Below, in pieces: positions 59,813 through 64,000 of a stretch of DNA of 64,000 bases; position 1 is the first letter of the stretch, and every line of letters starts with the position of its first letter. Location of the stretch: assembly GCA_036677505.1 (NCBI GenBank), contig JAVBWK010000010.1:1-64000 (forward strand), written 5' to 3'. A program made the translations under genes and the position numbers. Below the pieces are notes generated by a model. The model was not told the origin of the DNA. It worked only from the letters and a program-made list of their open reading frames with translations, and searched no databases. Origin of the DNA: UBA2227 sp036677505 (lineage in GTDB: Bacteria; Bacillota_I; Bacilli_A; Erysipelotrichales; Erysipelotrichaceae).

Positions 59813-60670
59813 CATACGCTCGATCAGCTGATCAAGCAATGTTTTTCTTTCTTCAACGATTTCCTCAGCAATAAACTCATAAGGTGGATTGTACAGTGGC
59901 TGATAGGAAGTTAAAAGTCGGGCATAGTCAACCCGCTCAATCGAAGGATCGATCGTTTTAAACAGGATCTGATCTACGATGCAAACATCTTTTCTGGGCT
60001 GATGAGATGCAAATTGCTTCCACATGGTCTGAATGACATAGGTTTCCGGAAACCATGATAACAGGAAGTGTTCAGAAGCGAAAGCAAATTTGTCACTGAG
60101 TAATCTGGCAGTTTCGAAATTGAGACAGAACCATGGGTCTCCGACATAGACCGTGAAATCCAGTCTGCGTTTGATTCCCAGAGCTCGCCATATTTTCGAA
60201 AGGAAGAAGTGGCGATTCCGATATGATTCCTTAGCCGCAAACTGCATGGCATTGGTTCCGGTATAGTATCTTTCGACCATGGCTTTGATTTTTGCATCGG
60301 CAGAATCACCGGTGATCGTAAAGAGATTATTTGGCAAATGCTCGGACAGCTTTTGCTCGATTTCTAGCCTGTTTAATCCCGGCATCGTAAACTCTGTGAG
60401 ATTGATGACGTAATCAAAGTTAAAATTTTCGACAGCTTCTTTCATCTGATACAGCCAGCTGCGAATCGATGATAAATCTCCAAGACTTGCGAAATTAGTC
60501 GTTGTGCTTACCCGGACGTTTGGATTTTTGGCAAAGGCAAAAGTAGCCTCATCCCGCCAACCGGTATCATTTAATCCCAATACGACATAATCCTCTTTAC
60601 CCAGGGCATCAGCCATTTGCAATGCTTTTTCAAAATCATCTCGGCCCTGTAACAGATAACATATTTTCAT
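59801..60670 (-). CDS. core-2/I-branching-type glycosyltransferase (GT14)
   Basis: A 289-residue protein resembling the Branch family: MKICYLLQGRDDFEKALQ at the start, FDYVINLTEFTMPGLNRLEIEQKL near 89-112 (the usual region with LxGxDxP), VGDPWFCLNFETARLL near 178 and SWFPETYVIQTMWKQF near 206-221. Such enzymes add a hexose or N-acetylhexosamine to a glycan or surface polymer. Start at ATG 60670 with AAGGTG 6 bases upstream; a GTG at 60679 overlaps that site. No other glycan synthesis gene is adjacent. Confidence 0.75.
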   Translation of the reverse strand: MKICYLLQGRDDFEKALQMADALGKEDYVVLGLNDTGWRDEATFAFAKNPNVRVSTTTNFASLGDLSSIRSWLYQMKEAVENFNFDYVINLTEFTMPGLNRLEIEQKLSEHLPNNLFTITGDSADAKIKAMVERYYTGTNAMQFAAKESYRNRHFFLSKIWRALGIKRRLDFTVYVGDPWFCLNFETARLLSDKFAFASEHFLLSWFPETYVIQTMWKQFASHQPRKDVCIVDQILFKTIDPSIERVDYARLLTSYQPLYNPPYEFIAEEIVEERKTLLDQLIERMKKK

Positions 60671-60767
60671 TGATTTCACCTTCGCTATACTTAAGATTAT
60701 ATCATATTCTTATGGATGTTTTTTGTTGATTTGGCATATAATGGCAGATTTTGCGAACTTTTGTAAT

Positions 60768-61316
60768 TTACTTCGACACAGTGGCAAAAACCAGAGGTTT
60801 GCCAAGTTCCAACCGGACTTCACAGTTTTCGATATCCGTGTCAGAGTAGCATGTAAGATCACATCCGATAAATCGGAAGCCGCATGAATGATAGAATCGG
60901 ATGGCCGGAATATTACAGCTTTGGGTTTCAAGGATCAAAGCGCGAGCACCCAGGCTTATGGCGACTTCTTCAGCCTTATCCATCAAAGATCTTCCTATAC
61001 CTTGGTTTCGAAACGGATGAAGTACAAGAAACTGGGCGATTCTTATCCGATTGTTATACTTTTCATGATCAATAACGATGTAACCGACGATTTTATCATT
61101 TATTTTGGCAGCGAAACTTCTTGGATAATCCAAATAATTGGGGACAAGAATATCAGTAAATGATTTACTGATCTCGCTTTTGAACTCTTCATAAACAAAT
61201 TCAACACCGAATTTCCCTTCAGAATCTATCATATATGCTTTGTAGTGGCCTTTGGTCACATACTCAAAGATAATTTCAGTTGAATCACATTCTCTTGATA
61301 ACTCGATGATTTCCAT
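60768..61316 (-). CDS. GNAT-family N-acetyltransferase
   Basis: A 182-residue GNAT protein. The acetyl-CoA binding motif A is VLHPFRNQGIGRSLMDKAEEVA (about 97-118), with LILETQSCNIPAIRFYHSCGFRFIG (about 126-150) as motif B. It transfers an acetyl group from acetyl-CoA to an amine; the acceptor is not known. The N-terminal 50 residues may form an additional small domain. It stands alone between the glycosyltransferase and a divergent DeoR regulator. Confidence 0.9.
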   Translation of the reverse strand: MEIIELSRECDSTEIIFEYVTKGHYKAYMIDSEGKFGVEFVYEEFKSEISKSFTDILVPNYLDYPRSFAAKINDKIVGYIVIDHEKYNNRIRIAQFLVLHPFRNQGIGRSLMDKAEEVAISLGARALILETQSCNIPAIRFYHSCGFRFIGCDLTCYSDTDIENCEVRLELGKPLVFATVSK

Positions 61317-61429
61317 ATCATTCTCCCCTCAATAGTAAATTTCTGAACTCATCATAATATCGAATGGTTCTTTTGACAATGTGCTTATTTGCAAATTTGC
61401 TCAATATAATGTTTGCCTTCTAGGGAAAC

Positions 61430-61460
61430 TGTTACTTTTTGTAAACTTTTGTTATATAAT
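61430..61460 (+). promoter_or_regulatory. probable promoter/operator of the second DeoR gene
   Basis: A consensus -10 TATAAT is at 61455-61460, 22 bases before the DeoR start; the matching -35 (TTACTT, 61432-61437) is poor. Two near-repeats, ACTTTTTGT at 61434 and ACTTTTGT at 61445, lie about 11 bp apart across the spacer, which fits autoregulation by a DeoR-type repressor. Confidence 0.4.
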
Positions 61461-61481
61461 AATCGCAAGGAGATTGATCAT

Positions 61482-62246
61482 ATGTTAGCTAGCGAAAGAC
61501 TGATTTATATTATCAATCGGTTGGATGAGCATCCGGCCGTATCGATTCGGCAGTTATCGAAGGAGTTGGGGGTTTCGGAAGCGACGGTACGCCGGGACTT
61601 GGATGAGCTGGAGCGCCAGGGACGTTTGAAACGTCAGCACGGCGGTGCTGTATTAAACAGTGTCGTACATACGCTTACGCAGATTTCGGATTATCCGATG
61701 AATTTGCGCAGTACGATCAACTGTGACAAAAAGAAACTTGTTTGTGATATGGCATCGGTCTTGGTTGAGGATGACATGTGCATCTATGTGGATGGCGGGT
61801 CAACGACCGCATTTATCATCCCTCATCTGATGAAAAAGCGGGTACATATCGTAACCCCAAACATCATGGCCATCAAGAAAATGAAACCTTTTGCAGGTAC
61901 CGTTCATCTGATTGGCGGAACCTATGATATTTACCATGAAACCGTGGTCGGTTCACTTGCGACATCAGAAGCCGGAAATTTCCGATATGATATGTCTTTT
62001 ATCGGTGCTTCCGGATTGGATCCCATTACTAAAGAATGCTATTCCGCATCGTTAGAAGTCGCAGCTCAAAAGCAAGCGGTCATGAAGCATTCCATCACCA
62101 ATATCCTGCTGGTTGATTCCGGTAAGTTTGAGAAACGCGGATTCTGCTTGTTTGCAACCACCGATGAGTTTGATATCGTATACACCGATGAGATTCCAGA
62201 AGAATGCAATATCGAGAATCTGGCCGGGGTAGAAAAGACCGCATAA
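61482..62246 (+). CDS. DeoR-family transcriptional regulator
   Basis: A 254-residue repressor. The helix-turn-helix is at about 5-60 with SVSIRQ-like RQLSKELGVSEATVRRDLDE and GRLKRQHGGA; the C-terminal domain has YVDGGSTTAFIIPHLMKK near 102-119 and SFIGASGLDP near 172. Start at ATG 61482 with AAGGAG 10 bases upstream; an upstream extension to 61413 is not supported. It probably regulates the PTS/SIS region or another sugar operon; no sugar gene is directly cotranscribed. Confidence 0.92.
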   Translation: MLASERLIYIINRLDEHPAVSIRQLSKELGVSEATVRRDLDELERQGRLKRQHGGAVLNSVVHTLTQISDYPMNLRSTINCDKKKLVCDMASVLVEDDMCIYVDGGSTTAFIIPHLMKKRVHIVTPNIMAIKKMKPFAGTVHLIGGTYDIYHETVVGSLATSEAGNFRYDMSFIGASGLDPITKECYSASLEVAAQKQAVMKHSITNILLVDSGKFEKRGFCLFATTDEFDIVYTDEIPEECNIENLAGVEKTA

Positions 62247-62255
62247 TGTAACAGA

Positions 62256-62291
62256 AAAAAGACATGTCCGAATCAACGAACATGTCTTTTT
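62256..62291. terminator. bidirectional terminator after the DeoR gene
   Basis: A 12-bp stem (62256-62267 with 62280-62291) with a 12-base loop has A and T runs at its ends, between convergent genes. Confidence 0.75.
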
Positions 62292-62315
62292 GATTTGATA
62301 AAATAATGGATCTGA

Positions 62316-63440
62316 TTATAACAGATTAAACTCCTCTGTCATTCTCTTTAAATCCTCTCGAATCGGAATGCTTTGCGGACACAACGGTTCACATGCACCG
62401 CACCACTGACACATATCCGAACGCTGCTCTGGCGGACAATGGGTAAAGTAACGTGCCTTCGCCTTTTTAACATCCCCAAACACCCCGTAATCATTCCAAA
62501 TGCGGAAGTTACGCGGGATATTGACTCCATACGGACACGGCATACAGTAGTTACATCCGGTACAGCCGTTTTTCTTGCGTGAGTGGATCATCTGCGCAAC
62601 TTCGTTGACCGTCGATTGCTCCAACTCAGTGAGAACCTCAAAGTTTGTAAATGTGTTAAGGTTGTCCGTCACATGGTCCGTGGATGACATCCCGCTCAAA
62701 ATGACTTTGACATTATCAAGACTGGCAACCCAGCGTAATGCCCAGGAAGACAGCGACCAATCCGGATGAACCTGCTTGAACTTCGCTTCCATATCCTGTG
62801 AAAGCCGTGCCAGGGTACCGCCTTTGATCGGCTCCATAATAACCATCGGAATACCGAGTTCTTTCGCCAAATGATATCCCTTGATGCCGGCTTGGATATC
62901 GGTATCGATATAGTTCAATTGGATCTGACAGAAATCCCAGTCCGTATAGCGGATGATTTCCTCAAACACATTGTACTCATCGTGAAAGGAGAATCCCAAC
63001 TGACGGATTTTCCCCTGCTTTTTCATTTCGAAAAGATAACTCAATATGTCCAATTTGAGTACTTTGTCCCACAAATCTTTGGATAAGGAATGCAAGAGAT
63101 AGAAATCAACGTAATCAACCTGCAGGCGATTCAATTGATTTTCAAACATTTTAATAGCATCTTCATGCGATTCGATATACCACAGCGAACATTTGGTGGC
63201 CAAATAGAAACTGTCCCTGGGATATTTCTTCATGACCTCCCCGACAAACAGTTCGCTTTCCTGTTCGTGATACGGATACGCCGTGTCGATGTAAGTGACT
63301 CCGGCTTTGATCGCCACATCCATCATCTGTTCGGATTGCACGCGATCGATTTTTCCATTCTCCAACAAAGGGAATCGCATACATCCAAATCCCAGCAATG
63401 ACGGTTGTACTCCATCTTTCTTCATTTCACGATATTCCAT
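62316..63440 (-). CDS. aldo/keto reductase with C-terminal 4Fe-4S domain
   Basis: A 374-residue oxidoreductase. Residues about 1-270 form the AKR TIM barrel: LGFGCMRFPLLENG near 17-30, YIDTAYPYHEQESE near 50-63 (catalytic Asp and Tyr) and VDFYLLHSL near 111. The C-terminal part has CTGCNYCMPCPYGVNIP near 293 and CQWCGACEPLCPQSIPI near 345, two cysteine clusters for iron-sulfur centres. Members of this anaerobe-rich group reduce aldehydes or other carbonyls using ferredoxin-like electron flow. Confidence 0.93.
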   Translation of the reverse strand: MEYREMKKDGVQPSLLGFGCMRFPLLENGKIDRVQSEQMMDVAIKAGVTYIDTAYPYHEQESELFVGEVMKKYPRDSFYLATKCSLWYIESHEDAIKMFENQLNRLQVDYVDFYLLHSLSKDLWDKVLKLDILSYLFEMKKQGKIRQLGFSFHDEYNVFEEIIRYTDWDFCQIQLNYIDTDIQAGIKGYHLAKELGIPMVIMEPIKGGTLARLSQDMEAKFKQVHPDWSLSSWALRWVASLDNVKVILSGMSSTDHVTDNLNTFTNFEVLTELEQSTVNEVAQMIHSRKKNGCTGCNYCMPCPYGVNIPRNFRIWNDYGVFGDVKKAKARYFTHCPPEQRSDMCQWCGACEPLCPQSIPIREDLKRMTEEFNLL

Positions 63441-63504
63441 AAGACACCTCCCGATATAGTTTAATTATACCTATATTTCACAACATAAGAACACGGAAAA
63501 TTAA

Positions 63505-63524
63505 AAACTGCCGTAGGGCAGTTT
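63505..63524 (-). terminator. intrinsic terminator of the right-edge gene
   Basis: An 8-bp stem (63505-63512 with 63517-63524) with a tetraloop; a T run follows on the minus strand. It is nearly identical to the hairpin at 22428-22447. Confidence 0.75.
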
Positions 63525-64000
63525 AGTTAAAGAACATGAAGTAGATGATCGCGATGGCTACCAAAGCCAGCATGATCAGTATCGAACGGATGGACTGTTT
63601 GGTCTCTTTGATATAATTAAACGTCTTCTCAAATCCTTTGCGCTTATAAATGTTTTTCGACTTCGGCTCATTCTTGATGTATTCTTTGACCATGCGGTGA
63701 TCTTCCATATACTTTTTGAATGACTCAACCGAAGGACAGCCGGACTTGTCCTGGACTGAAATGAAAATGGATTTCCAATCGAGCATCGTTCCTTCTTTAA
63801 GCGGATCAAAATCGCGGATCGTCGAAGGGCTGACCGTCGTCTTGATTTCATCTTTCACAAAATTGGGATCCCGCTGATAAACGACCAGTGTCCGTGGCGT
63901 CGTCATAAACTGTGCGACCAAACCGGTCATACGGTCAAACGCAGCATGGATTTTGGCCGGGTCGGTCGTAACGATCGAGGGAAAATCAAGAGACAGGAAG
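63523..64000 (-). CDS. C-terminally membrane-anchored protein, truncated by the window edge
   Basis: The frame is open from its stop at 63523 to the right end of the window, so the N-terminus is missing; an internal ATG at 63930 need not be the start. The visible 158 residues have a soluble alpha/beta part, a Lys-rich segment (about 50-75 residues before the end) and a C-terminal hydrophobic helix ending in YFMFFN, typical of a tail anchor. I do not recognise the family. Confidence 0.65.
   Translation of the reverse strand, partial: FLSLDFPSIVTTDPAKIHAAFDRMTGLVAQFMTTPRTLVVYQRDPNFVKDEIKTTVSPSTIRDFDPLKEGTMLDWKSIFISVQDKSGCPSVESFKKYMEDHRMVKEYIKNEPKSKNIYKRKGFEKTFNYIKETKQSIRSILIMLALVAIAIIYFMFFN

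Noticed and set aside
61390..61400. Palindrome GCAAATTTGC upstream of the DeoR gene
   Set aside because: Too short and AT-rich to treat as an operator without a second copy; noted only as a possible site.
1..64000. tRNA, rRNA, CRISPR array, prophage or insertion sequence
   Set aside because: No cloverleaf-like gene with a CCA-type acceptor, no rRNA segment, no regularly spaced long repeats and no integrase or transposase motifs were seen in any frame.

Overview
The window looks like a chromosomal segment of an anaerobic, fermentative, mid-GC Firmicute-type bacterium. An Erysipelotrichia-like or related lineage would fit, but no marker gene settles this. Support comes from strong AGGAGG-type ribosome binding sites, Gram-positive style regulators (DeoR, GntR with UTRA, LysR), cre-like catabolite sites, a mannose-family PTS, and anaerobe enzymes: 2-oxoacid:ferredoxin oxidoreductase, a glycyl radical enzyme with its activase, rubredoxin and a membrane pyrophosphatase. 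I see no rRNA, tRNA, CRISPR array, prophage or insertion sequence.

Region 1 (1-1.8 kb) has two unrecognised genes; the first is conspicuously AT-rich. Region 2 (1.8-19.4 kb) is a large sugar-catabolism island. A DeoR repressor and an FGGY kinase run leftward. Running rightward are a class II aldolase, a VOC protein, a TIM-barrel epimerase, an RpiB-like isomerase, a ribose-type ABC importer, a mannose-6-phosphate-isomerase-like protein, ribulose-phosphate epimerase, a triose-phosphate-isomerase homologue, a LarA-family nickel racemase homologue, a TSUP exporter, a Nudix hydrolase, a split transketolase, a Gfo/Idh/MocA oxidoreductase and an ECF substrate-binding subunit. The set (sugar importer, isomerase, FGGY kinase, split transketolase, TPI, RPE) fits a transketolase route for an unusual sugar such as D-apiose. 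Tetritol or allulose routes remain possible.

Region 3 (19.4-38.7 kb) is mostly housekeeping: a CHR transporter pair with a LysR regulator, a zinc-ribbon membrane protein, membrane pyrophosphatase, a LysM/G5/M23 peptidase, KorAB, two archaeal-type cupin glucose-6-phosphate isomerases beside a mannose-6-phosphate isomerase, a frameshifted DHFR-like gene, a macrodomain protein, a PatB-type aminotransferase, envelope-stress proteins, a tocopherol-cyclase-like protein, a lipid kinase, an AI-2E transporter family protein, rubredoxin and cyclophilin.

Region 4 (38.7-62.3 kb) is a second, amino-sugar-oriented catabolic cluster. One operon holds SIS isomerase, SDR, FAD oxidoreductase, phosphotriesterase-like lactonase, KDPG aldolase, NagA, mannose-6-phosphate isomerase and DeoC. 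A glycyl radical enzyme, its activase and a GntR regulator are divergent from a PMI fusion protein, NanE, an SIS protein and a winged-helix protein. These are followed by a mannose-family PTS (EIIA, B, C, D) with its own promoter and a perfect cre site, and an SIS isomerase/deglycase. A second DeoR regulator lies nearby. The right edge (62.3-64 kb) has an iron-sulfur aldo/keto reductase and a truncated membrane-anchored protein.

The most unusual points are: five class I mannose-6-phosphate isomerase homologues in 64 kb; a LarA homologue in which one catalytic histidine appears to be asparagine; a glycyl radical enzyme with an unusual GCGE active-site motif; matching promoter architecture on both sides of the GRE intergenic region; 10-bp phased operator-like repeats in front of two sugar operons; and a long hairpin with an anti-Shine-Dalgarno loop in front of the ABC transporter. 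All family assignments are by eye from motifs; no search was run.
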